DNA of 64,000 nt, from NCBI RefSeq assembly GCF_001540865.1, contig NC_033637.1, forward strand, positions 9,336,586 through 9,400,585. Reading direction: 5' to 3'. Positions 11,331-23,006 of the stretch are shown here, one piece after another. Origin of the DNA: Ananas comosus (lineage: Eukaryota; Streptophyta; Magnoliopsida; Poales; Bromeliaceae). The position numbers and the translations under genes are program-made. The number at the start of each line of letters is the position of its first letter. Within the stretch, counting starts at the first letter, position 1. The notes beneath the pieces were generated by a model, which saw only the letters and a list, made by a program, of their open reading frames with translations, searched no databases and was not told where the DNA came from.

Positions 11331-12739
11331 TCATACTGAAGGACGTGGGTTCAATCCTAAACACATTTGCAAAGTGTGATACAAAAGTGCATCACAGGTC
11401 TTGCAAGTCATAGTGGCAGCGCAAGTCGATACTCGACGACTCTACGCGCTCCAACACCATTCGCCACTCGGTATACAAAGAACTCTTCTTTGCATTGACC
11501 TTCCCTTCAGGAAATACATTCCAATTCGATCACCGATATTGCTTAGAAGCAATATCACTAGTGCTTCGTTCCATTATGAGTGCTCCAACTCCGCACTAAC
11601 CTTTAGTTCTAACATGAGATGGCCTACCTCGGCGTATCCCACTTCCAATCCTCAAACTACACGTGGCTTCCCACTAGCTCAAGGTCTCACCCAGAGTACT
11701 TCATCTTCTGATACCATATGCCATGGTCAACGTCAAATTACTTTCGCAATGAGCTCACATGAACACTCCATTCGTAAATCCAAGTCAAGCTCCTCGATAA
11801 GACTATCCGCCAAGTCGCTTTTCTTAATTTCATAGGTGGCCAACAGACCGCCAGTGCCACAAAGGCCTATCGCCTAACCTGTCTCAATACGCAGCGTCTC
11901 TCGCTCGCAAATGCAAACCTAATCATCATCGGGCAAAATTCTTACTTGGGAATTCGCACACACTCCAACCAGGAGCAACTAAAATCCCAAACCGTTACAG
12001 ATCCCCGGGTTGGGTCACCATCGCACTCTCGGTACACTATCAATCGCACGACACGCTCTACCGAGCCACACGTACCACTATCGGCTCCTAGGCACCTAGT
12101 GCGAGCCACCAGCCTTACGAGTGGTCCATGGCACACTTCACACCCAGCAATGCTCAAGTGCTACTACCAACACACTCACTCGGCTGATCTATATCCGCAC
12201 TCCACGAGTACCTATACTCGGGCGTCACACGCTACTATAGCATTCTACACTAAGTCTTGGCTTTGGGCAAGATTGCCCCCGCGCGTCGTCTACCAAACAC
12301 ATTCTTCTACCTCACACTGAGGTACAACTAGGCCCAGAGGCCAAACTTGGCATTAACCAACTAATTCCGCAACAGTGATTCTACTTTCACTGTTCGATCT
12401 ACCGGAATGACATCCGAAATTTTCGAACCACTCGGGTGTTCTCGTAAGCATCATGGCTCAACTCTCGCAATTTACTACTCATATTGCTCTGAGAGTCGAT
12501 TCGTCACTTCTATCTCTACCGCGAGTCTCACTTCTTGCCATAGATCACTACTAGTACTTCGCTAGTGCCATCTGGCTCTATACCTATATTGGCAGGTACT
12601 ACGCCCCCACAACATGAGCATGCCCGGGTATCTATGCTTATCCATCCACTCGGTCTCTACTATGCTCATGCACGACAATAGTAATTAACCACATAACCAT
12701 TGCATGCAATACATGAACTTCACATCATGCAAAACATAT
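11331..12739. other. Internal region of element B without recognisable pol
   Basis: About 1.4 kb between the chromodomain remnant and the assembly gap. No RT, integrase or RNase H motif can be read on either strand. The longest ORF (11401..11835, plus) is serine-rich and has no family signature, so I do not call it a gene. It could be a heavily decayed pol or the non-coding filler of a non-autonomous derivative. Confidence 0.4.
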
Positions 12740-12740
12740 N
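12740..12740. other. Assembly gap or ambiguous base
   Basis: A single N sits exactly where the RT of element D stops being readable (after DYRELNK). The missing ~4 kb of D pol may be an assembly collapse here rather than a true deletion. Confidence 0.7.
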
Positions 12741-13770
12741 TTTATTCAGCTCCCGGTAATCCACATACAGTCTAAGTGAACCATCCTTCTTCTTCACAAA
12801 CAACACCGGCGCTCCCCAAGGCGAAACACTGGGTCTCACAAACCCTCTATCCATCCAATCCTGAAACTGTGCCTTTAGCTCTCTCAGCTCTGCCGGCGCC
12901 ATCCGATAAGGTACCTTCGAGATTGGTGCAGTTCCAGGAACTACATCAATCACAAACTCAATCTCCTTCTCCGGCGGCAACGTCGTCAACTCAGGGGGAA
13001 ACACATCCGGAAACTCGCGGACTACTGGGATGTCTTCGAGTCCCGGTGCCACCGTAGGTACCTCCACAACTGTCACTAGGAAAGCGATACACCCACTGCT
13101 CAGCATCTGTCGAGCCCTCGCCGAAGATATCCAAGTAGCAAACAGCGTGCTTCTGCAGCCCCTAAAAGTGAACTCCTCCTAGCCTGGCTCGCGGAACGTC
13201 ACCGTTCTCGCTCCACAGTCGATCGTAGCATAGTACCGCGCCAGCCAATCAATCCCGAGCACGACGTCGAAATCCTGCAGCTGCCCTAACACCAACAGGT
13301 CAGCGGGCATAATCCACGAGTCTAGCTACACCGGACATGACCAACAACACTCCACGACCTGCAAGACATGGTCTGGGATCTGCACCTCTCGTGCCTGAGA
13401 CAATGCTCCTAACTCTAGACCATGTAACTGTGCAAATGCTCGGCTAACAAAGGAATGCGATGCACCGGTATCAAAAAGAGTACGAACTCTAATGCCAGAA
13501 ATCAAAGTGATATCTGCCACCACTCGGTCGGCTGCTGTAGAGTCCTCCACCTGAGCTGCGTAGACCCTGCCGCTCGGAGCCTGCTGTCGCCGCTCACTCG
13601 ACCGCGGCACAGACGATCTGTCCTCCTGGCGGTAACTCGGTGCTGCTCCGTAAGACTGCTGCGGTGCTGGTGGTGCTGAAGCTGATGATGGTGCTGGAGA
13701 TGCTGCTCGGGGACAAGCTGCCCTCATGTGTCCCGGCTGACCACACTCGTAGCACCTGCCCTCTCTCTGC
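12741..13770 (-). pseudogene. Element D protease and RT start
   Basis: All readable parts share one frame with the gag upstream. The protease active site is intact (RTLFDTGASHSF), followed by DFDVVLGIDWLARYYATIDC. RT begins with [17 protein letters not shown], then [19 protein letters not shown] and DYRELNK, and ends at the N. At least two in-frame stops (near 13325 and 13180) interrupt it. Residue choice differs from A, C and E throughout, so D is a separate family and the best preserved gag-protease here. Confidence 0.85.
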
Positions 13771-14504
13771 TCGCACTACCGAGGCCAGCGTGGTCCCCCG
13801 CAGATCACACACTGTGGCGTCCTCTGAGTCTGCCCCTGCTGACGGGATCCCCTAGAACACTGACGCCCCGAAGACCCACGACCCTGAGAGCGTGATCGTG
13901 GAGGCCTCGGCGGACGTCTGCTGCTCGACTGTCCTCCGTCATCTGGAAAGGGGCGCTTCCTGTCCTGACCCTGCCCCACGGCCTGAGTCCTCTCCTGCAG
14001 CGACACCTCACCTCGCTCCACCCACAAGGCCTGCTCTATAGACGCATCCAAAGTCCTTGACCTCTGCGCCCGAGTCAATCTAAAGATATCCGGTCTCAGC
14101 CCCTGCTCGAACATGTACACCCTGTGCGCCTCGTCTCTGGCCGCAAATGGTACACAGTTCAGGAGTCGAGTAAACTCCCGAACGTACTCCTGCACTGGGC
14201 GATCTCCCTGCTGAAGCGTCCTCAAACCCTACTCGAGCTTCTGCTTTACACTGTTGGGAAAGAACATCCCAAACAGCATTCCACAGAACTCATCCCACCT
14301 CAGCTGCGCCGCCACCAGCCCCTGGTCTCGCCTCGCTCTCCGCCACCAGTCATGAGCATCACCTGCTAAACAGTGTACTCCCAGAGGTACCTGCTCCCCC
14401 CTAGTACTCTGCTCCATCTGCTCAGGTCTCTCAGGAGATCTCGCACGATCCCGGGCCAACTGAGCACGCTCCCGCAAAGACAGTCGACCTCGGCGATGAT
14501 ACAT
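13770..14504 (-). pseudogene. Element D gag
   Basis: Start ATG at 14504 (MYHRRGRLSLRERAQLARDR). The gag domain is clear: LAGDAHDWWRRARRDQGL, FGMFFPNSVKQKLE, LQQGDRPVQEYVREFTRLLN, LDASIEQALWVERGE. A basic Arg/Ser/Gly tract precedes an intact zinc knuckle, CYECGQPGHMRAACP (CX2CX4HX4C). In-frame stops near 14228 and 13775 break an otherwise continuous reading frame, so few mutations separate it from an intact copy. Confidence 0.85.
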
Positions 14505-14783
14505 AGCTGAAAAGAACAGATCGGGGTCAGTTGAAACACAAACACTCTTGACCCAATCAACGAAAGTCTGGAAGGCCGTCCATGTTTCCCTCCAAAATTA
14601 TGTCGTCTGCAGCCAACATAATTTCTCAGGCCAAAACAGAAACTCCTTCAGTTACTCACTCTACTCTAAGAGGAGTTAGAATAAATAATCATTGACTTTC
14701 GCAATTAAATTACGCCTCTCGCGTCTTGCTTTCCTAAGGTTTGCCAAACTTAGGTTTCCTAGGTCCCAACGACCTACAGCAAA

Positions 14784-14795
14784 GCTCTGATATCA
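14784..14795 (-). other. Primer binding site of element D
   Basis: GCTCTGATATCA on the plus strand matches the tRNA-iMet complement with one mismatch (C to T). It is 8 bases from the LTR start at 14804. The stretch 14505..14783 is untranslated leader. Confidence 0.85.
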
Positions 14796-14803
14796 ATTTA
14801 ATC

Positions 14804-17016
14804 TGTCACGCCCCGGATGTCTCGTTCCCCGGGCACGCCGACAAATCCGCCGTATACAAAGGAATTTTCCCTGTATACGAAGCGACAACTGTACCTGTAA
14901 ATCAAACACTACTACGAACAGTAGTAGAGAGCTGCTAGAGAAAACAGAAGCTAAACAAACTGAGTCTCATATACATAGTCCAAATCCAAAATACAGAGCT
15001 ACTCGCACTGGCGAGTTAAGTCCACTATGTACATAAACTCGAAACAAAACATCTACCTGCAGTAGGGGTGCCTCTAGCTCAGCACGTCGGGTAGGGCTCT
15101 AACTCGCGATGCCCTTGCCACGATCCTGATCCGCGGAAGGCGTAGCAGCCGAAACCTGTGGCTTTGCAAAACATGGGTAACAACTGGGCGTGAGAACTAC
15201 TGTAAAAACAAGTAGTCCTCAGTGGGTACGGCCCAAAACAACATCGGTCCACCAACTAAGTCTACAGAAGGAAGCAAGAATAGCCGAAAAAGCAGGAAAT
15301 AAACTCAACCGCTACAAATCACTACACTATCATGCTCTACACTAACCAACTGTAGGAAATGTCAAATCTGACCCAATCCAATCGGGACTGTAAACATACC
15401 CGTCCCTGGGACTGTGAATACACCCGTCCCTGCCCAGTTGCGACTATCCAGCTACCTCCACACTAATTGGTCCGTGGAGAGCAAGTCCAACCGGCATGAG
15501 CGACACCAACGCAAAAGCACAAAGCCCGTCTCCGGAGTAGCACTCGTGGGCGCTACCCAACTGAGTATGCAGCGTATCTCTGTCGAAAGCCAAAGTCCAG
15601 TAACTAACTCAACCTGGTCTAACAACAAACAAGTAAAGTGTCCTTGACACAATCTGACGCCAAAAAGGTGATACAGGTCCACCGTCAACTCTAACGGCAC
15701 CCAACAGTCTGAAACAGCTTAAACGACTCTGTAAAAATCCACTCGGCGTACCAGCACGAGCGTAAATGTATTCTAAACTATCTGGATTACTCGTCTCGAG
15801 GATACTGCGATAGTACAAATTTTATAACGGCTCCTAGAGCTAAATCAGGCAGTTTAAACAAGTGACAGGTCCAAATCGCAGGTTTTCTCCTAATTCAAAT
15901 TTCAAGTCCAACATGTATAAACTACTCAAGTTAATACCACATGCTCCAAATTCAGATTGGCTATCTATAACATAATCCAAGAATTCGAGCTAGAAAAGAC
16001 TATACTAAAAATCGAATTTATACATGTCGACGATTAGAATTTAGGAGTCAAAACCGATGTAACCCACCTCAAAAAGCTAGCTCCTGGCAGCGAACGAAGC
16101 CTCGAACCAACGGGATCCCTGCTGGCTCAACTGGAACCCTCCAAGTCTAGCACTCGGGCTGACTCCAAGCTCTACGATCCAAAATCCACCAATTCAGTCC
16201 GAATTTCGCAGCAACAGAGTAGAAAAGGGGTTCAACCAAGCTAACCTTCTCCAAATCTGGCAAGTAAGGGCTTCGTGGATTCCTCTCGAAGTCCCGAATC
16301 CAACGAACCAAGCCCCGTCGAAATCCGATGCTTCTACGCTGAGTACGAGCTGAAATACCAACGGTCGACTGCGAAAAACAGCAAAACAGCACTTAAGCTC
16401 AAATTGATGATACTTGAAGCACTTGAAGCAATTGCAATGGAACGCTCACCTCAATAGCGACTAGCACCGGCGCGACATCAAGAACAGGGAAGACGCACCC
16501 TCGCCCGGCCTCCTCGCAAAGCTCCGGCAACAATCGTATCCCCGAACGGCTCCGCGGCGCGACGTCGACGACGAACTCCGAACTCCAATAGTCTTCTCCT
16601 TGCTCGGCCGATGCTAGAGAGAGAGATGAAGAAGAATAGGTAAACTCTCCTCTCTCAGCTCTCTACGCATGCAAATAGCAGTAAGTGGGGTGGGGTGATA
16701 CAAACGAGGCTTGGAATTACCAAAAAGCCCCTCTACCTACCCCCTTGTACCGGTACACGGGCTCCTGTACCGGTACAAGAGCCAACCCGAGAGTAGCTAA
16801 ACCAGAGCGCGCTGGTTGTACCGGTATAGCCACGCTGGTTGTACCGGTACAGCAAACAGAAAATTCTGCTGTTTTGCAGAATTCCTCGCGATAAGTTGCC
16901 CTCGCGTCGCACGGAGTCCGTTTTGCGTCTATTTGACGCCAACGCGACTCAGACTTGTCCCGACACTCTCCAGAGCTGCTGACAAGCCTCCACAACAGGA
17001 CAGCAGGGATCTCACA
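14804..17016 (-). mobile_element. Element D 5' LTR
   Basis: A 2.2-kb LTR from TGTCACGCCCCGGATG to GGGATCTCACA; the same family is a plus-oriented solo LTR at 29819..32039. It holds the hairpin (15191..15201 with 15211..15221), an AAG|GTTAG donor-like site (minus, 16245/16246), a GA-rich leader (16617..16640) and a U3 cluster of GTACCGGTAC palindromes (about 16744..16856). The acceptor-like site reads TTTTGCAA here, so its G is mutated. The other TSD copy is not visible because the left part of D is missing. Confidence 0.9.
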
Positions 17017-17264
17017 GTTCACACTGTTGTGGGTAACGAAAACACCCACAAACGACACATCTCACCAAGGACCGAACATAGTAGGTCCCCGGAACTCGGG
17101 ATCACGAGCGCAAACACATTGCACTCAGTTGAGAACTTGACGGACCACCGAATCCACTCGTTGGCCGTCCTCTTTCCTTTTTCCTTGTAATTAGACTCAC
17201 ACTCCCGTCGCACACTTGCACTGCCTCGTTCTATCCACAAGGCCTAATATTCAAATCTCCTCTA
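17017..17264 (-). pseudogene. Element B gag remnant
   Basis: The minus strand reads ALWIERGSASVRRECESN and KEKGKRTANE, the part of gag just before the zinc knuckle (compare ALWVEQENACVREE in element C). It has a stop before ALW. It shows that B carried gag and that D landed inside it. The sequence upstream in gag continues after an LTR fragment, at 17839. Confidence 0.6.
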
Positions 17265-17838
17265 ATCCTCCTCTTTGGAAAAGCTCCTGGAGAGAGAGAA
17301 GAAGGAACATAGAGCTGAAGGGGTACTCCCTGCTGTGAACAAGGAAGGAGGAGGTGTGGGGTTTATACAAGCCGCCACAACTACATTTAAACCCTCCAAC
17401 ATTTCTCATTTGCAGCATTTCTCACTTGCATTTAAACCTGCTGCAAGGCCCATTTAGTACTGGTACAAGGTTGGTTGTCACCGGTTACACGATTCGGCAA
17501 AACCAAACCCGAGAGCATTCTGTTCGGGTAATACACTTGGTACCGGTACACTTTCAGCCTGTCACCGGTTACAACACATTGCAGAGGCAAACCCGTGAGC
17601 TGTTTCTCTAGGTTTACTATGCTGTACCGGTACACCCTTGGTGTTAAATCGGTAACACTTGCTTCAGAATTTCAGTTTTGCACCGCTTCGACTCCAATTC
17701 GCGCAGAGCAATGCAAAAACCTTTCTAACTCCTTTGGAACTCAATTTTAACCCTTCCAACATTGTTGTAAAGTCAATTGGACTTTGTCCAACTATTTCTC
17801 TCAACGTACTTTGGTCAATTTGACCAAAAGTGATCTAA
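17265..17838 (-). mobile_element. Truncated LTR (U3 part) inside element B gag
   Basis: It begins in a GA-rich leader (AAGCTCC..GAGAGAGAGAAG), has GTACCGGTAC and CACCGGTTAC palindromes at 17455..17660 and ends ..GATCTAACA. The layout is that of the U3 of G-type LTRs (compare 49560..49979). The U5 half is absent, so it is a fragment. The left boundary is approximate. Confidence 0.55.
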
Positions 17839-18336
17839 CACGATGAGAATTCCGTTAATTTCTCAAAGGTCATGAGGACCGCCAAAGCTCACGAAGTTCC
17901 AAGTCCTTGCTTGCCTTAAATTGCCCAGGGACACCACTTGGCCCATCCCGCGCCGATCTAAACGAAGATCGCATACGCAGTGCTATCGCTTCCTAAAACG
18001 CGACAACTCTATTAATCCTCGACCTTTTAGGTCGAACACGAGATACTTAATACCGACTCAAATCGGGCGAAAGTCACGCAAAGGCCTCTATTCTTATCAC
18101 TCGGTTTCATGTTGTGCGCGCCCAACACGAACACACTCGGTTGAGAATTAACCACACCTTGAATCTACCTCTAACATCCGTTTTAGAGATTTACGACACA
18201 ACCCAATTAATTAACCTTTCGCCAAAAGTCACAAGTCCTTGTCTCTCACGAGCCTTAATCTCCTATGGTTTATTATCCTAGGGTCTCCTAGGTCCAACTA
18301 AACTATTTTCTATTATTCTTTTTATGTTCGTTTTAT
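17839..18336 (-). other. Element B gag edge and leader
   Basis: The first ~40 bases still look like gag on the minus strand (EKLTEF, compare FKLTTFAEVLD). The rest is leader up to the primer site. No ORF of note is present. The segment 18105..18175 resembles leader sequence in A (about 6895) and E (about 47450). Confidence 0.45.
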
Positions 18337-18348
18337 GCTCTGATACCA
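18337..18348 (-). other. Primer binding site of element B
   Basis: GCTCTGATACCA on the plus strand is a perfect 12-base tRNA-iMet complement on the minus strand, seven bases from the LTR start at 18356. Confidence 0.92.
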
Positions 18349-18355
18349 TCTTTTC

Positions 18356-21300
18356 TGTTACTCCCCGAACCCGCCTCTTTGGTCAGATTCGGGCACGCCA
18401 ACATGGTTTCCCCTGTACCACGGACAGAGTCTCTCCTGTACGTCCAAGACATCACAATCCATACAAAGCGTGAGGTTCCAACCAGGAACAGTATTCAAAT
18501 AAGGATTGCATAAGGAAGTATCAAAAACATAAATACAACTATACTATTACAAGCATTCATCTCAAATTTTTTTACATATTACATGCATCTTACATTTTAG
18601 TCTTCCAAATACAATCCAAATTATTACAAATTATTACAATCTTATTTTTTTCATTTCCTTACATCCCTAAGTAGCCGACTTAGGGTACCGCTATCTTTGG
18701 TCTCAGTGGTAGGGCGCTAACTACGGAGCTACGCGCTCGCCTCGCGCCGCCGCGCCGCTCACGTGTGAACCTATACCCCCAAAAACAACACTGGGGTGAG
18801 AACTATTGTCCATAGTTCCCAATAGGTACGGCCACCTAAGGGAAAAGCTCGACCCACAAGGTCCAAAGGAGGCACTGCAAGTATGTTGTCCAACAGATAT
18901 CCACAGATAATATTTATGCAAATATTAAATACATGTTTATGCCTCAAGACATGCAATATGCAAATGTAAATCATGCAATCAACTAAGTAGATCATCAGAT
19001 ACTATTCTCTATCTCACTATCCATAGCTTTTTCATAATTTATACATTTTGTCATATTACATCATTCATTATTTGCTCCTAAGGTTTTTCTCTACCTTAGC
19101 GAAACTAACCACCCGACTCGGCCTCGAGTCAATCATCTGCGGAATACCGCATACAACCAGGCTCGAGGTGATGGACGTCTCACATACACCTCAGCCTTAA
19201 ATCTACTCGATAGGGATACCAAATCCATAGCTCATAATGCATGCTTTTTCACTTTCATTTTGGCTTTTACCCAATTAACCCGGTTAACACTTGTTAACCC
19301 CAAAACTCACAACCCAAAATCCCTTAATAACGTGGAACTCGAACCACCCTAGGGACCGTCTGCTGGACAAGTACGTTAGTCCATGGGCAAATACGTTAGC
19401 CCATCGTATGACAACTCTGGAGTGCACTGCTTGGGTGGAGCGACCACCGCCAAGCTAAAAACAGACTGTGAGTATCATCCAATCCTCTAGCCCGAGGATA
19501 CCCTACCAACTAGTTACACCAATCCCAAACCTCATGTACTAAGTAATCATATTGTCTCTAGCTAATGCCACAATGTTTCTAAGTTCTCATTGTTATGTCA
19601 AATGCCACAATGTCTCTAAGTTCTCATTGTTATGTCAAATGCCATAAGTGTTTCCAATACACTAATCATATGCCACTCGATCTATTTGACATCCTAATTG
19701 TTCACATCGAGTATCATAGTTCATATGCCATTATTTTTCAATGTCAAGTTCTCAAATTCACCTAGAGTTTATCGACTCAAGTTCAACATGCAAATGTCAA
19801 TTAACATAATCCTCTATATATAAACATGTATAGTTCATCTATCATATGCAATATATCATCATGTATATATTTTCATTTAACATAATCCACAATATATTAA
19901 TTCACAATATGTCATCATGCACATATACCAACTAGCATCTCATGATATGTAAACACACATATATACATCATCTAGCATAATCCAAACTATGCCAACGTGC
20001 CTTTCTATAGTATCACTTTCATGCATTCATATAACCTCTATGATATGTATTCATATAACATTTCATGCATTCTTATAGTATCATTTTCATGCATTCATAT
20101 AACCTCTATGACATGCATTCATACAGCATTTCATGCATTCTTATAGTATCATTTTTATGCATTCACTTAGCATATTTCTTATGCATTTACCATTCTTCAA
20201 CTAGCTACCATTATATGCATCAATAATAAACAACGCTCCACTTCGACATGGAAGTGAGCTAATATCTTCGGTGAGCACAACCCACCTCAAATCGCTTTTC
20301 GATTGCTTGTAGTCACTTGCAATCGGCCTCCCGCGGCACCCGTGATCCGGTTCGGCCCGAACTTGCGCGCGACCACCCAAACGGCCATCAATCTATGATC
20401 CGAAAATTGAAGGTCTATAACTTGATGTCACGATGCTCCGGATTCGTTTTCATGATTTTTGGACGTCGCCTCGGCCCTCCAGGCGGAAACGAAGCCGAAA
20501 CATCCGTTTCTTCAATATCTTCGCATAGGCTCGACGAATCGCCGAACCGACTTCGCCAACGCGTTCATATACCTAGCAATTGGGTTTACGTAGGGTTAAT
20601 TTAGATTAAACCCAAATATTTTACAGAAACTCCATTTTGAACCTTAACATGCTACTGCTGCAATAAACTGCCAAATTGATTCATAATTCAAGCAAATAGC
20701 ATGTTGTTATCACCTAGGGAGTCCTCTAAACCCATTCCTAGAGCATATAAATAAAGCTCTAAAGATCTACCATGAGAGGGGCTCAAGAAGCTCACCTCAA
20801 AGCTTGTTCCAAAACAAGGAGAAAATGAAGAAGATGAAGATGATTCACTTCCAAGCTTCAATCTTTACAAAATCCTTCAATTTTTGGAGAGATCTAAAGA
20901 GAGAAAGGGAGGTCTCTCTCTCCCTCCATTTATGCGTGTGTGTGTGTGTGTGGTGTTGTGGCTGCACGGTTGAGGGAGAAGAAGCAAATGCTTCTTATAC
21001 AATTAACACCCTCACAATACACTATTCACATCAGTTTAGCAAATACAAACTGACGTTTTTCGCCAGAGCCCTTCTGAATGTCCGTTTGAGCTCAAATTTG
21101 ACAGTTAGGCTTGATTTCACTTAACTTAACAAAAGAAATTTTAATCTTTCAGTTTCGACCCCGTTTGGTCACCGAAAGCTCTACCGAACTGTAATCTCTA
21201 GCAGATAGCAGTCGAATTTGATTTTTCACCTTCCGGGTGTCAGAATGACATGAAACTTTAAATCTAGCCTTATAAAAATAATTCTAACATATTCTCTAGT

Positions 21301-21502
21301 TTTCATAATTTTCTGACACTGTGCATTTTCTGCTAAAATATCACTCCCGTTTCACACAGAAAATTCTAAATCTTCTATTTTCGTTCCGATTTCAGCACAA
21401 GTCATTTCTGACTTATATTTTACATCCCTGAATCCAATAAAAATAGTATCTCACACTATTTTTATTTATTTTTACTTTTATACCAAAATCTGGTATGTTA
21501 CA
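18356..21502 (-). mobile_element. Element B 5' LTR
   Basis: Partner of 8048..11197 (3147 bp). The start is mutated to TGTTACTCCCCG. The hairpin is conserved (18797..18806 with 18812..18821), as is the donor-like site (20795/20796) and the (GT)n run. The two LTRs differ by many small changes, so B is not a recent insertion. It ends TATGTTACA, followed by TSD GTTGC. Confidence 0.92.
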
Positions 21503-21507
21503 GTTGC

Positions 21508-23006
21508 AATGCTCATATGACCCTTAACTATAAGGTTGTTATGTCATAATGTCAACTTGCAAATATACTTGCATCCTCTAATTCCATTAGTGTCATTTAC
21601 ACTACATATTCTTGTACTCAATCTCTAGCATTCAATACTCAACAATGCCACACACTAACTGTAGTGTTTGATGCTCTAGCATTCCATATACATTCATTAG
21701 TGCCACACTTGTACACTAGCAATTCTTTACTCTTTAATGCCACTCAACTAAGAGTTCAACTCTAGCATTTATTATATTTACTAATGCCACTCGATTCACA
21801 AGTCATAGTATCACAATGTTCTATACCTCATCTAGGTTTTTTATCACCAATCATGCATACATAGGGTTCATAGGTTCTCAACCATCTCATAATGCATTTG
21901 TACTCACAACATGCAATAACTCATGTAAACACAATCTCAATCACCCTACAATGCATGAAACCCATCATATACATATGGTCAATAAGTGACACTTTAGACA
22001 TAAAAAGAAATTCAATGAGTTTGGAGAGCACCACCCACCTCGTAGGCTTGCTAAGGTGCTAGGGTTCGAGTTTTACGATTTTTGGCCGCCTATTTCGCGT
22101 GCTGCGGCAATCTGTACCAAAACCGACCTTTTTATCAATTTCTTCGCGTACACTCGTCGGATCACTGAACCGAGCGCACCAACGCATCGGAAATACCCCC
22201 AATTACGTTTGTATAGGGTCAATTGGCTTTCAGAACCAACCAATGCAAAAGGCCCAATTTGGGTGCCCTAGCATCATCACATTTACATATACCCCATTTT
22301 GATCTCTACTATAAGCAAGAATAAGCTTATTATCATCCAGAGGTTCCATTAAAATCACTCATAAGTCAATCAAAACTCATCTTAGGGTTCTACCATAAGA
22401 AGGGGTTGAAGCTTACCTCTAAAAGCTTCCTTTCCTCAAGCTAATGGAGAAGATGAAGGAGTTGCCTCACTCCTTGGCCTCCTTCTCCACCAAATCCTCT
22501 TCCTAGCTCCACTTCTTGACAGAGAGAGAGAGAGATCCTAGAGAGAGAGGGAGAGTCTTGAGTGTAAGGTGAGGGAGAAATGAGAGAAAGCCCTCATACC
22601 TTCACATACATACCCCACACATTGCATAAATGCATTTAGACCCCTCAACTTTCACCATACAACACTGCCCAGACTGGGCAATTTTCGCTTGAGGGGACCG
22701 GTCTCTCTAGCAGGGACAGGTCCCCGAGAGCATCCTGTGCACAGAGCAGCCTTTCTGCTCAATTTCATGCGTACAGGGACCGGTCCTCCCCTGAGGGACT
22801 GGACCTTCAGGGACCCGTCTCTCTAGCAGGGACCGGTCCCCGAGAGCACAAAAACTGCAAATTTTCACTCTCATTGCTCTCGAAGACCTCCTACAATGCA
22901 GTTAAGCCTCTTTTAACGCCTTCGGCCTTTCCGAAGCGTCCCAACCTCGCACTTTGGTCATTTTGACTAGAGTTCGATAATCTTTACCAAGTTTCGGTAT
23001 ATTACA
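21508..23006 (-). mobile_element. Element A 5' LTR, U3-side part
   Basis: It continues LTR A after element B and aligns end to end with 179..1677. It holds the donor-like AGAG|GTAAG (22416/22417), the GA-rich leader (22519..22555) and the GGACCGGTCC cluster (about 22690..22850). It ends TATTACA at 23006. The next five bases ACTCA should be A's right TSD copy; the left copy lies outside the window. Confidence 0.9.

Larger units (their letters stand above)
8048..21502 (-). mobile_element. Element B, full span with nested insertions
   Basis: This is a 13.5-kb insertion in LTR A bounded by a perfect 5-bp TSD GTTGC. It has two LTRs of about 3.15 kb, a purine tract after the left LTR, a tRNA-iMet site before the right LTR, a chromodomain remnant and a gag remnant. 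Most of pol is missing. The gag remnant is split by partial element D (12741..17016) and an LTR fragment (about 17265..17838). Confidence 0.9.

Noticed and set aside
11401..11835. 144-codon plus-strand ORF
   Set aside because: Serine-rich and low complexity, on the strand opposite to element B, with no domain and no codon signal. Probably a chance frame.
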